Below, in pieces: positions 44,294-53,694 of a DNA stretch of 64,000 bases. Under the pieces are notes generated by a model that saw nothing but the letters and a program-made list of their open reading frames with translations, made no database searches and was not told the DNA's origin. Source of the DNA: Achatina immaculata (Eukaryota; Mollusca; Gastropoda; Stylommatophora; Achatinidae). A program made the position numbers and the translations under genes. Location of the stretch: contig CM019719.1 of assembly GCA_009760885.1 (NCBI GenBank), positions 33,151,584-33,215,583 of the forward strand, in the 5' to 3' direction. Position 1 is the stretch's first letter. Each line of letters starts with the position of its first letter.

Positions 44294-46597
44294 TTATCTT
44301 GGTGGCCTTGGCCATCTACCTGGTGGGCCATCAAACAGAGGTCTAGGTGGACCCTGAGGACCCCTTGGTCCAAATCTTGGGCGGTTTTGATTCCAGGGTC
44401 CTGGGCCTCTAGGACCACGAGGTGGACCACCCATTGGCCCTCTTGGCATGCCACCCATAGGACCATGCGGGGGTGGTCCTCTTGGACCCATTGGTCCACC
44501 TCTAGGGGGCCTGGGTCCCATATTAGAGGGTGGAGGACCAGGCCCAAGCATACCTGGACCACCCAAGGGTGGTGGAGGGCCATTTGGGGGACCTGGAAAC
44601 CTACCCATTAGCCCTGGTGGGCCCCTAGGTCTGAACGATGGACCTTTCAATGGTCCTACATCCGTTTCAGGACCCCCAGGAGTTGGAAACAGGCCAGGTT
44701 TACCTGGCCCACCTCGTGGTTGATTTCCAGGGCCACTAGCACCACCTTTGTCTGATGGACTAACAAGTGGTTCAGGGCTCTTTTCTTCCATCTTCATTAG
44801 AGGTTTCGGGGGCGGTCGCTTAGCAAGATCTTCATTATTGCCGACAGCCTTATTTGAAATATCTGGGGAGAAGGCTTTCCTTGGACTGTCTGCTGAGCTA
44901 TCATCATCTCTAGTGTGAGATGAATCATTCCCTCCAGTCTGAGCCTGTCTGAAAGGTGGTGGGCTTGAGAAGGATCCTTTTGACTTGAACTGACCAGAGC
45001 TACCCCCCTGAAGACCTGGAATCAAAGGCCGAGGACTAGGACCCTGGCCTAAAAGGCCGTCGCCACCATCCCCGGGTAGTTTGATCTCTGGGGTGCTGGA
45101 TTCTTTAGATGTGGCAGGAAATTTAGTTTTCAGATTACCCATCAGTGGTGGAGGTGGTCGAGTAAAGTTCATATCAAAAGTTGAGGATTTACTGCCCTGA
45201 GAGCTTCCAGACACTGGGCTACTAGAGGGATGATTAGACTGACCGGGTGAAGTGGAAAAGGGTGGCGGCCCTGGAAAACCTGGCGGGGGCTGGCTGAACA
45301 AATTCTGTACAGGCTGAGACTGACCGCTACCATAACCATCATCTTGTTCCTGCTTGAACTGATCCGACTCTAAGGAAGGAACTTGCTCCTCTCCAGGTTG
45401 GTCCCACTTAGATTTGCGTCTTCTCTGTCGATCAGATTTTCCAGAGTCTGACCCATAGTCTTGTCTGTCAGAAGACAAGCCTGGGCCATAATTCTGGCTG
45501 CTCCAAGATGATCCAGAACCACGACTGTAACCTTCATCGCGTCGGTCACGGTCACCACTAGCATATCCTCCTCTGTCACCACTTTTATTTCTATTGTAAC
45601 TATAATCTCTGTCACGATTGCGGTCCCTGTCCCGGTCCCTGTCCCTATCACGATCCCGGTCCCTGTCTCTGTCCCTGGAATCATTTCGACTGAAGGATGA
45701 ATCTCTGCTTCCACCTCCTCTTTTGTCTGAATCCCTTCCCTCTCTCTGACTCTGAAAGTCTGACTGCCATGAAGCTGTCGATGACTTTTCTTGCTGCCAA
45801 GATTTGGACTGTGACTTCTGTATGGCTTCCTCTTGTTCCTGCTGCCAAGCTGCCACCTGCTGGGCCTGCTGCTGTTGCTGAGCAGCTGCCACCGCTTGTA
45901 ACTGTGCCTGAGCCTGTTCTGCCGCCTGTTGCCACACCTGTCGACTGGAGTCTTGACCAACTAGGGATTCATAACCAGGGGGAGCAGCTCCATACAGGCT
46001 CTGACTTGCCGCCTGACTAACCAATGCATATGGAGCTCCTGCCTGCAAAATCTGACCATGTACTGCAGCAGCTGCCGCCTGAGCATGAGCCAAGTGCGCT
46101 GCAGGGTGAGCTGAAGTTTCTTGTAGAGCTTTAGCTGCTAGGCTCAGACCTGCTAGCTCTGAGGGTGGAGGAGGTGGCATACCAGGGGGCAGAAAAGCTA
46201 ACTGAACTCCATGATGAAGGGTAGGAGGGGCTCCTAACAATCCAGGCTGGAAAGCTGCTGCATGAGATGGGATCAAGCCCTGAGGGTAACCTTGTGGGAT
46301 AGCAGCCGGGGCCCATTGGGAAGTGGCAACTGGCTCCTCCTTGACCTTTGTAGGATCTGTCCAAGCGGGTCTGGCCACCAAGGCCACCTGCTGGGTCGGG
46401 GGCTGACGGTCATCCTCATCATACTGCTGTTTGAGAAGATCTAGGGCACTACCTAGATCTGACTTGTTCCGCTTGGCTTGTGGCTCATCCTGCTCGGAGT
46501 ACCAGTGGTCTCTCTTACCCAGGGAATCTTTGTCATATGAGCTGGACCGCCCATAGCTCTGTGACCCATATCCGCCATACTGCTGCTGTCTCTGGTC
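44294..46597 (-). CDS. HNRNPUL1: HNRNPUL1-like protein, terminal coding exon
   Basis: The acceptor ataaacag precedes 46597 and the frame runs 767 codons to TAA at 44294-44296. It joins in phase 0 to the exon at 48539-48614. In order, I see a GGYGSQSYGRSSS-type start with a bipartite basic stretch (QAKRNKSD), an Ala/Gln-rich segment (AAAQQQQQAQQ), and an RD-dipeptide block near 45600-45680. A basic-Trp motif RQRRRKSKWDQPGEE (near 45391-45441) comes next. A Pro/Gly-rich C-terminus ends GRWPRPPR, with RGG-like GPRGPP repeats. The human family member has an RGG and Pro/Gln-rich tail at this place; here the tail is longer and differently built. The RRKSKWD motif resembles U2AF-ligand motifs of SF1 and SF3B1, suggesting a splicing link (inference). 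Plus-strand open frames over 44387-44723 are shadows of the GC-rich tail. Confidence 0.93.
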   Translation of the reverse strand, partial: DQRQQQYGGYGSQSYGRSSSYDKDSLGKRDHWYSEQDEPQAKRNKSDLGSALDLLKQQYDEDDRQPPTQQVALVARPAWTDPTKVKEEPVATSQWAPAAIPQGYPQGLIPSHAAAFQPGLLGAPPTLHHGVQLAFLPPGMPPPPPSELAGLSLAAKALQETSAHPAAHLAHAQAAAAAVHGQILQAGAPYALVSQAASQSLYGAAPPGYESLVGQDSSRQVWQQAAEQAQAQLQAVAAAQQQQQAQQVAAWQQEQEEAIQKSQSKSWQQEKSSTASWQSDFQSQREGRDSDKRGGGSRDSSFSRNDSRDRDRDRDRDRDRDRDRDRNRDRDYSYNRNKSGDRGGYASGDRDRRDEGYSRGSGSSWSSQNYGPGLSSDRQDYGSDSGKSDRQRRRKSKWDQPGEEQVPSLESDQFKQEQDDGYGSGQSQPVQNLFSQPPPGFPGPPPFSTSPGQSNHPSSSPVSGSSQGSKSSTFDMNFTRPPPPLMGNLKTKFPATSKESSTPEIKLPGDGGDGLLGQGPSPRPLIPGLQGGSSGQFKSKGSFSSPPPFRQAQTGGNDSSHTRDDDSSADSPRKAFSPDISNKAVGNNEDLAKRPPPKPLMKMEEKSPEPLVSPSDKGGASGPGNQPRGGPGKPGLFPTPGGPETDVGPLKGPSFRPRGPPGLMGRFPGPPNGPPPPLGGPGMLGPGPPPSNMGPRPPRGGPMGPRGPPPHGPMGGMPRGPMGGPPRGPRGPGPWNQNRPRFGPRGPQGPPRPLFDGPPGRWPRPPR

Positions 46598-46980
46598 CTG
46601 TTTATGAGATGAACAATCACCAACAATTATTTGTAAACATACAATAATGATTAAACAGTAAACAAAACATCTTTATAATTTCAACACTAGACAATTACAG
46701 ACTGCAGAGTAAACCATAGATGAATCACCATACAGATACACATGACAAAAGTTTCAGATTTTAAAAGGGAGTGCCAGCCAGTCATCTTACAACTGGAAAA
46801 AAAAAAACCACCCCCCCCAAAACTTTCTGCATGGCACTGGCTCTTGAAGCACATCCCAGCTACTTTCCACTAAAGGCCACTTCTAATTTACACGACTCTC
46901 TTATGTAATAATTTAAAGAATAAAACTCCGGATATTCTTGAATGAAGCCTCTTGTGGCACACTGAAACAAGCACACCCTG
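46598..46980. other. Intron, nothing recognised
   Basis: Poly-A (46797-46807) next to poly-C (46811-46819). No other feature. Confidence 0.5.
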
Positions 46981-46997
46981 AAATATTTATATATATT

Positions 46998-47062
46998 TGT
47001 GGAAAACCCTTGCGGAAGCCCCATGTGCCCTGGGCACTTAAGGTTCAGATATATATATATAT
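46998..47062 (+). mobile_element. LINE family E 3' tail relic with (TA)n
   Basis: The last 50 bp of family E (gtggaaaacccttgcggaag, then gtgccctgggcacttaaggt) are followed directly by (AT)n. A severely truncated insertion is the simplest reading. Confidence 0.75.
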
Positions 47063-47094
47063 ATTCTTTTTTTTTCAGCCTCATACAAGCAATC

Positions 47095-47430
47095 TTAAGA
47101 TACATGAACTCTTCCCGTGCCATTGATCAAATTTTTGATCCTTCCGGTTTCCCCGATGCATGCCAATGGTCGGAATTTCAGTCATGGTTTGTTTCAACAA
47201 AAGAACATTTAGATTGTACATATTTTGTCCACGTTTCCGGTGACACTTTTCAAAATGGTGAAAGAGTCCTTAGATATGAGCGATGCCGAGCAAGAAAAAG
47301 GAAGAGAAACATGGACAATTTTCAATTTTTGATGATGTATATAGGGATATGGACATGGCCTGTGACAACCCCACTGCTCTTGAATGTATCCCAAGTAGAT
47401 CTAGACATATTTAGACGACTGGAGAAATAG
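47095..47430 (+). pseudogene. Possible transposon-derived coding fragment
   Basis: A plus-strand open frame of about 110 codons reads FDPSGFPDACQWSEFQSWF, then HLDCTYFVHVSG, then VLRYERCRARKRKRN. It has protein-like composition, and the CT..V.....LRY.RC..RKRKRN pattern recalls the N-terminal zinc-binding region of MULE-type transposases. This is a weak resemblance. It lies antisense within a gene 2 intron. Confidence 0.3.
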
Positions 47431-48538
47431 TTAGGAGGTTATTTCAGACATTAATTTAGCGAGAATGCAACATAGAATCACAATACGAGATCGATAAGTA
47501 GATCTAGACATCTCAGATGGTAAGTGGTGCAGATCTAGACCTAGCCGATGGTGAGCTGGGCACAAACGTCTAAAAACATCACATTACTTCTTTTTTTCCT
47601 AAAAAACTCTGCATTTATGAAATTTTCATACATTTAGTTATACTTTGAAACATAATAAGTACACGGAAGTACATGTAAATACTGTTTTCCATTCCATTTT
47701 ACAACTATACCTCTTAACATATCAAGATCTGCGCTTTTACTCTGGCAAGTAACTGAACGTCTGCTCTTCTTCCTGTGGCACGAGAGGAGTTAAACAAATA
47801 TTTCTCAACTCTAATAAGTTTTCTGAAAAGGGCTCCTGCAGAAAACTGCTTTATTATGTTAGCCATACACTGGGTTATGAGCAAATGAATGTATATATAT
47901 CAGACTAAATTCCATTATTATTTAAATATACTAAACTGCATGTAAGCATCGTGAAGAGTTCTGAAGTGGCAGATGATGGTTATGATCAAAATTGTGGTAA
48001 TGGTTCAAAACTGGTTAACCAGCTTCCTTTGCATCTATGAAAATGCAGCTTGCTGACAGACAGGCTAATCCTGCACCACAAAAACATCACCATTACCGAC
48101 ACTTTCCATTAAAATGCCAGATATTTTCCATTATGTCATACGATAATACTAATTACACCCTTCATCTCGTCATTTTCACAGTTATCTCCCATTATAACAT
48201 CACCATTCTTCTCACTGCATGGCAGGCGTTTTTTCAAACATTAGGTCCCTTGATTTACAATTACTTTTTTATTCACCCTCATAATATATATTATATATAT
48301 ATATAGAGAGAGAGAGAGAAAGAGACAGACAGACAGGCAGATACATCTCGAACGAGAACCAAATACAGAATAGAAAAGAGTTAATATCAATGCATTCCTG
48401 CAGGTTTTTCAATCTTCCCCCTGGATCTGTGTATTGTGCACAAACTGTGACACCAGAAAGAACCCTGGCTGAATGGAAGATCACTAAGATGCTAAAAACA
48501 AACAAAAATCCTTAAAGCAGCAAACACACATCATTTAC
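47431..48538. other. Intron, nothing recognised
   Basis: (TA)n passing into (GA)n and (CAGA)n at 48283-48345. Otherwise no signal. Confidence 0.55.
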
Positions 48539-48614
48539 CCCTTGCTTCTTGTTTCCATCAAACCTCCCTTGTGGGCCATCTTGTCGAGGTTTGGACTTTC
48601 CCTCTTGATTATAA
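48539..48614 (-). CDS. HNRNPUL1: HNRNPUL1-like protein, 76-bp exon
   Basis: Too short to appear as an ORF. The acceptor ccccactag precedes 48614 and the donor gtaaat follows 48539. The first base completes the Thr codon begun in the previous exon, and 25 codons follow: YNQEGKSKPRQDGPQGRFDG then NKKQG. This corresponds to the human segment YNEEGRKA...EKRFDN that links the P-loop domain to the C-terminal tail. Phase 0 at the end agrees with the next exon. Confidence 0.88.
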
Positions 48615-49090
48615 CTAGTGGGGAAAAAAAAGAAAGAAATATAGCACAGATCAGGCTGTGAGGTTTAAGAATGCACTATACAAAACTGTAACATGACACC
48701 AGAAAGGTGACAGTACAAAGACACAGTACTAAGGAACAAAACTAGGAGACAAATGTGACTCTTTTGAAGGGAAGATAAATTCTTGCTGAACAACAAAGAA
48801 ACACACTGACAAATAAATGATTTTTTACACCATGAAGGAGAAAAGGCAAAATCAGAATTAAATTTTTAGTGGTACATATGATGGCTTAGCCCTTCTGCTA
48901 CAAATCAATACTGGCAGAAGTGAATCACTGCTCAGGGAAATATCTAGGCACTCTTAAATGAAATGAAAAGTAGCATATTTCTATTTCAAACAATATTTTT
49001 AAACTATAATAGAGTAACTTCCTTCTAGCTCCCCAGTACCAAAATTTCTCATAATAATCTATTCTGGTTCTATCTCATACAGTTAAAAAT
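48615..49090. other. Intron, nothing recognised
   Basis: AT-rich, with no repeat or exon recognised. Confidence 0.55.
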
Positions 49091-49618
49091 CACATAGTAG
49101 TTTGCCAAGTTTTCTGTTTTTGGCGAGCTTTTCAACCTCATCAAGGGATTTTATGCCTTTCTGACCTCTCTTAACAATATCCTTTTTAGAGTTTCATGTA
49201 GTTGACCGGTTTTTCTTTGGCCTGTGGCGCTCCACTTGATAGCCTGTTTTGGGATTCTCTGCTTCTTCTCATCACGTGACTGCCATATGTCCATCTCCTT
49301 TTTCTGATCATCCATGAAAGAGGTTGCTGTTTACTCGTCTGTTTTATCTCTGAATTATTCTTGAATTCATTCCACTTTATACCAAGTATTTTCCTTAGCC
49401 ATTTATCTTCAAAAGAGTCTAATTTCTTGTCCACTTCTTTAGTTGTTTTCCAGCTTTCGCATGCACAAATGAGGGTGGATATTACATTTGAATTTAATAA
49501 TCTTAGCTTGGTTTTTATGGTTATAACTCTTGAGCTTCACATGTTCTCAAGATTCCTGAAGGTCAATGCTGCTTTTGCAATTCTAACTTCCTTATTTATT
49601 CTGGTAGAGCATGGTAAT
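49091..49618 (-). mobile_element. LINE family D fragment
   Basis: Minus-strand residues MDKKLDSFEDKWLRKILGIK, WNEFKNNSEIKQTSKQQPLS and RKRRWTYGSHVMRR match the plus-strand D copy at 62740-63675. Frameshifts are present and it is 5'-truncated. It ends only 36 bp from the exon at 49655. Confidence 0.88.
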
Positions 49619-49654
49619 TAAGGAGTGAGAGAGTTTAATCCCTGGCAAACTTAC

Positions 49655-49787
49655 GTTCTGACCAGCTGCAGGACTATATCCCTCTGTAGCTCTATAAAGT
49701 CAATTCTGTCAAAAAGATTGTCCCTGTCCTCTGGTAGGGAAAAGTTAGCCTTCATTTCCAGCACAGCAGACTCTGGGACAACTTTAC
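49655..49787 (-). CDS. HNRNPUL1: HNRNPUL1-like protein, 133-bp exon
   Basis: The acceptor cttgatcag precedes 49787 and the donor gtaagt follows 49655. The first two bases complete a Gly codon with the previous exon. It reads [20 protein letters not shown], then [20 protein letters not shown] and LVR, and ends in phase 2. This aligns with human [43 protein letters not shown]. It is the C-terminal end of the P-loop nucleoside-kinase-like domain. Not visible as an ORF because it lacks a start codon. Confidence 0.92.
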
Positions 49788-50394
49788 CTGATCAAGACAG
49801 TTTAACAATTTTTGATGAACATTTGTCCTTTAAGTGGGGCTTGTTCATATATAAACATATTTTTCTTATGGTGGCTTACAGGAACAATCTCTGCTTGTGT
49901 TAATAGTAATTTAAAAAAATAAATAAAATTTTAATTTTTTACAAAAAACATTTCAACAAGTCTTGCCTTTTTTTTTTTTCTTTTACACTGGGTGGTGTGC
50001 TTAAAAGTTTCACCCAACAAGAATAGCAAGTGGCTGCTATAATTTGTAACCAGTTAATGAAAGGAGTTTAAGCTGTATTTGCTAAGCAGCCACTTGATAA
50101 AGTTTCACTGAAATTTCCAGATAAGATTTAGTGATGTGTTATATGTAGTTTCAATCTATCAGAACTGAGAACTGTAAGATTTCACAAATAATTATGACAA
50201 TCTGTTAAACTCTAGTCTCTTGAGTGTAGACAGTCTAACACTGTTAATAAATCTGTTAAATGCCCTATCGGCAGGGCCGCCAAAATATGGTGAATCATAA
50301 TAATACAGTATGTGTGTCCCACATTTGCTACTTTAAACACAAAACAGATAGCTAAAGGGTATCTGGCCCATGACGGACTCAATTGGCATCACTT

Positions 50395-50576
50395 GTACTA
50401 TCCTCAGTGTCACTTTATACCTTGCTTTTACTGCAACTAGTGACGATCTCTTCGAAGGACTGCGTTTCCGTTCCCAAAAAGCTGTCATCAGAAGAAAAGA
50501 ACTGATCAAATGTAACATTTCCATCAAAGGTTTTGCCCTTTCTTCTTCTTTAACATGTTTAGATACTGCTGTATCT
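50395..50576 (-). pseudogene. Possible Tigger/pogo transposase C-terminal relic
   Basis: A minus-strand frame reads TFDGNVTFDQFFSSDDSFLG, then TETQSFEEIV, an acidic Ser-rich segment of the kind found at Tigger transposase C-termini. It sits directly left of the LINE B copy, while an N-terminal Tigger-like segment sits directly right of it, in the same orientation. The middle of the gene is missing. 49788-50394 holds nothing else that I recognise. Confidence 0.3.
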
Positions 50577-51543
50577 AGACCAACAAGCAGCAGTAAGAAT
50601 AAATGGTGAAACAACAACTTGGTTTGACATAAAACAAGGGGTCAATCAGGGGTGCATATTGTCGCCTTACTTATTTAACTTGTATACTGAAAATATAATG
50701 AGGAATGTTGGAGAAGATGTAGACAAAGAATAATACGATGCCATAACAATTGGAGGTAATGAAATACCAGAGATTAGATATGTTGATGACACAGTATTAC
50801 TGTCCACAACACAAAAAGGAATGGAAAAACTAATTATGTCAGTCCATAAGAATAGTGAAGAGCAAAACCTCTATCTTAATGCAAAGAAAACTAAATTGAT
50901 GACAATGACAAAACAAACAAACGTATCAATGAGGAAAAACTGGAATAAGTGGAAAGTTTTGAATATCTTGGATCACTGCTAACTAATAATGGAGATACAA
51001 TGAGGGAAATTGAAAGGAGGACATCTATAGCTCTTCAGAAAGTAAAACAAATAAAGAATCTGTGGAGAGGAACAGATAGAAGTACAAAAATAAGATTTTT
51101 AAGGGCATGCATCTTTCCCATCGCAAAATATGCCTGTGAGACCTGGACACTTAACAAAACAGCTGAGAAACACATAAATGCCTTTGAATGTAAATGCTAC
51201 AGAAGAGTTCTTCAAATACCATGGTCACAAAAAGAGAACAAATATGTCCATACTACAAGAACTTAATACAAAAGAAGGCTGGCTAGTAAAGAGGATTAAA
51301 GAGAGAAAACTTAAATATTTTGGACACATTCAACGTCATGATAATCTAGAGAAAACCGTCTTGGAAGGGTACATAATGGGAAAAAGAAAGAGAGGAAGAC
51401 CAAGGTGAAGATGGCTGCAAGACATCGTTGATCTGCAAATGGATGCATCAGCAGCAGGCCATCTTGCTCACAACCGAGAGGCCTACAGGAGAGCTGTTAG
51501 GGAGGCAAAGTTCCACAAAGGACATGCAAATGAATGAATGAAT
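50577..51543 (+). mobile_element. LINE family B, about 970-bp copy
   Basis: RT fingers/palm onward: QAAVRINGETTTWFDIKQGV, NQGCILSPYLFNLYTENIMR, catalytic YVDDTVLLS (near 50779), NLYLNAKKTKLMT, MESFEYLGSLLTNNGDTMRE, WTLNKTAEKHINAFECKC, YFGHIQRHDNLEKTVLEGYI and HNREAYRRAVREAKFHKGHA, stop, (ATGA)n tail. Stops and frameshifts split the frame. It is the longest family B copy here and serves as a reference for the others. Confidence 0.92.
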
Positions 51544-51673
51544 GAGATACAGTTGAAACATCAATTTCAAATTCTTCAGCAGTGTCCTTTCTCGTAACCT
51601 TTCCATCAGCTTGCTTCAGAATATCCATTTTAGCACTTAAACCCAGATCAACACATTTGCGTTTAGTAGCCAT
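51544..51673 (-). pseudogene. Tigger/CENP-B-like transposase, N-terminal fragment
   Basis: The minus-strand frame MATKRKCVDLGLSAKMDILK, QADGKVTRKDTAEEFEIDVS, TVS matches the psq-type helix-turn-helix that opens CENP-B and Tigger/pogo transposases. It is cut off by the LINE B tail. Sequence further right (51734-52080, including gatattaaccggagt) could be the element's 5' end, but no terminal inverted repeat was confirmed. Confidence 0.6.
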
Positions 51674-51733
51674 TATCTGCCAGAACAAGAACGAGGCCAC
51701 ACAACTCACAGTACACTGCTCGAGAATGACCAA

Positions 51734-52343
51734 ACTGTCAACTCACGTTCCCAGCTAGATAACACTGCCCACGTCTCAATAAAGAGGACAAACAATAACC
51801 AAAAACAAAGAGTTTTTAATCACAATCTTTCAAAAGGGTGGCCATGAGTTCTGATGTTCACATGTTCAAAAGACTGATGCGGCACGTACTCGGTGATCAA
51901 ATGGCCAGCCCCTTTTTTGATAAGCCATGAAGCTGATAAAGCTTTGTGAGATGTTTACAGCTTGGACTCGCCCAGTGGGGTCTTTAATTCTTCCGTGGGC
52001 AAAAATATATTGATATTAACTGATTTGTGCCAAAAATCGGAGTGATATTAACCGGAGTAAAACCCATTAATAACTTATGGAAGCTGGCTTGGGATACAAA
52101 TTTTTGTGACAATGTTAATTTCTGGAATGTTATTTGCTAATATATGTTGTCATTGTAAATATTGCTCCAATTAACTGAACTGTAGTTATTATTATTTTTA
52201 AAATAAAATAAACCATTTAAATGGCTCATGGTAGCTAATAAGAGTTAAAATTATTTGTACTCAACTTTAATGGGGTGGACATTCAATCCAGCTACAATTA
52301 TAGGTTTAAAGTGGTTGATACTTGAAGAGAGAAGTGCTCTTAC
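51734..52343. other. Intron, probable transposon 5' end then unassigned
   Basis: 51734-52080 may belong to the Tigger-like element. The rest is AT-rich with no feature. Confidence 0.4.
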
Positions 52344-52508
52344 CATCTTCTTGTGTTCTCTTCTTTGACCTGCGCTCAAGTTCTGGATCATCAGGCTGGA
52401 TAACAGCAGCAATCCTGAAAAATCCTGTAAAGTTCTTCATTTTTCTTCTCCGAGCTGAGCCATACACATTAGTCTGATCCAAGATGTAGTTTCTTCTTCG
52501 CTTTGCAG
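52344..52508 (-). CDS. HNRNPUL1: HNRNPUL1-like protein, 165-bp exon
   Basis: The acceptor tttattcag precedes 52508 and the donor gtaaga follows 52344. With the preceding G it reads [20 protein letters not shown], then [20 protein letters not shown], then [15 protein letters not shown], ending in phase 1. It is nearly identical to the human HNRNPUL1 segment [24 protein letters not shown]...F. It is the central part of the P-loop domain, which in the kinase-like fold carries the nucleotide-sensing Asp (ILDQTN). A SINE ends 35 bp upstream of its acceptor. Confidence 0.95.
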
Positions 52509-52543
52509 CTGAATAAAATAAAACATACAAGATAATATAAACT

Positions 52544-52804
52544 GAAGGTAAAGAAAAAAAAAAAAGGGTAAAGGTACCCTGTTATACCCTAGAGGCATAT
52601 GGTGTTAGCGCCCATATTTTTCTTGACGTGTCAGCACACTAGAGAGTGATGTGGTCAGCAGCACACCTGACTGTCTTTCCTTCCCCAGCTCCAAAAGAAG
52701 TTGGGTACCCACTTCTACAGCTGGGTGACTTTGGCCAAATTCGAACCTCCGGCCTTCGCCATGAAAGACTAGTGCCCTCACCACTTCATCACTCAGATGG
52801 CCAC
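52544..52804 (-). mobile_element. tRNA-derived SINE with 8-bp TSD
   Basis: On the minus strand the element opens with a tRNA-like head: A box TGATGAAGTGG (near 52782-52792) and B box GGTTCGAATTT (near 52737-52747). Then comes a body containing CAGCTGTAGAAGTGGGTACC, and a tail ending TACCCTTTTTTTTTTTT. TATAAACT at 52536-52543 and 52805-52812 is the target duplication, followed by imperfect ggtaa. The body matches 27042-27212. It is inserted in the sense direction just upstream of a gene 2 acceptor. Confidence 0.9.
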
Positions 52805-52981
52805 TATAAACTATGGTAATGCTTTAAATAAACTTGTAACTTGTTAAAAAAAAAAAGAGATAACCTCATTCTCACACATAGGAAATTACTGTCTAATATT
52901 TCTCATTTATATAAAACCAAAAAAAATGAAAAAAAAAAAACACGAGCAAAAACAAATCTTAAAACATTATCAACATGTTTC

Positions 52982-53370
52982 TTCTTCTTCTTTGAGCAGC
53001 ATTCCAAGCTGAGGCTCACTGCTGCAGGCAAGACACATCTCCATTTCTCCGTTATTGATCTTTCCTTGCCAACTGTCATTTCCAAGCAAGCATTTATATC
53101 ATCTTCTGGGCTGTCTCGCACCACTGTTTAGGTATACCTCTTAGTCTATCCCCTTTCATCACTTCTGTATTGACCATCTTATATCCTCCTCCATCCATTC
53201 TCTCTAGATGCCTCAGACCCTCAGACACCCCTGCCTGTTGTTTTTCACCAACAGAGCCACTAGCTGAGATTTATTTGTTAATTCTTACCTTCAGCTGTTG
53301 TGTTACAGGGTCTCTTACAGACCATAAAATACTCAGGATTCTATTCTCTAATGTTTCAATCACCACGCTC
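52982..53370 (-). mobile_element. LINE family F fragment, copy 3
   Basis: Begins with a short (CTT)n, then tgaggctcactgctgcaggc as in copies 1 and 2. The minus-strand frame DINACLEMTVGKERSITEKW, then RCVLPAAVSLSLE parallels copy 1. The 5' limit beyond 53170 is uncertain. Confidence 0.55.
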
Positions 53371-53477
53371 ACTATGAAAAAAAAAAAGACAAAACAAGGG
53401 GATTACAGACCAAAGCATTCAGGCATCAACTAGTAATACCCAAAAAAAAGTATGAGGTAGCCGTATGGCCAACATAC

Positions 53478-53694
53478 CCATAGTAAAGAGCTTGTTAAGA
53501 CACTTGGTGGCTTTGTCAATAAGCACCTCCCAGCGCCCATGATAGTTTCTCTTCCTAGGCAAGCCCATAACCCTCATCTTGTCTATAAGAGTGTCTGTAC
53601 CAATGATGTTGTATCTCTTCTGGGGGTGGTTCTTCTGCATGTTAATGGCCCAGGTGGTCTTCCCTGCTCCTGGTAGTCCAACTATCATGATCAT
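53478..53694 (-). CDS. HNRNPUL1: HNRNPUL1-like protein, P-loop exon
   Basis: The acceptor cttccaaatag precedes 53694 and the donor gtatgt follows 53478 (72 codons plus one base). It reads [81 protein letters not shown] is the Walker A loop of the hnRNP U family ATPase/kinase-like domain, and human HNRNPUL1 has [12 protein letters not shown] and DKMRVMGL at the same places. It joins in phase 0 to DCE of the previous exon, reproducing the human CE-(I/V)(L/V)MM junction. In vertebrates these proteins bind RNA and DNA-end-resection factors in the nucleus. Confidence 0.96.

Noticed and set aside
44387..44723. Plus-strand Gly/Pro-rich ORFs
   Set aside because: They are antisense shadows of the Pro/Gly-rich tail of the HNRNPUL1-like exon.
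45370..45960. Second minus-strand ORF of 196 codons
   Set aside because: It is an out-of-frame shadow of the same exon. The composition (GTGTGTGIVIG) mirrors the RD codons read in another frame.
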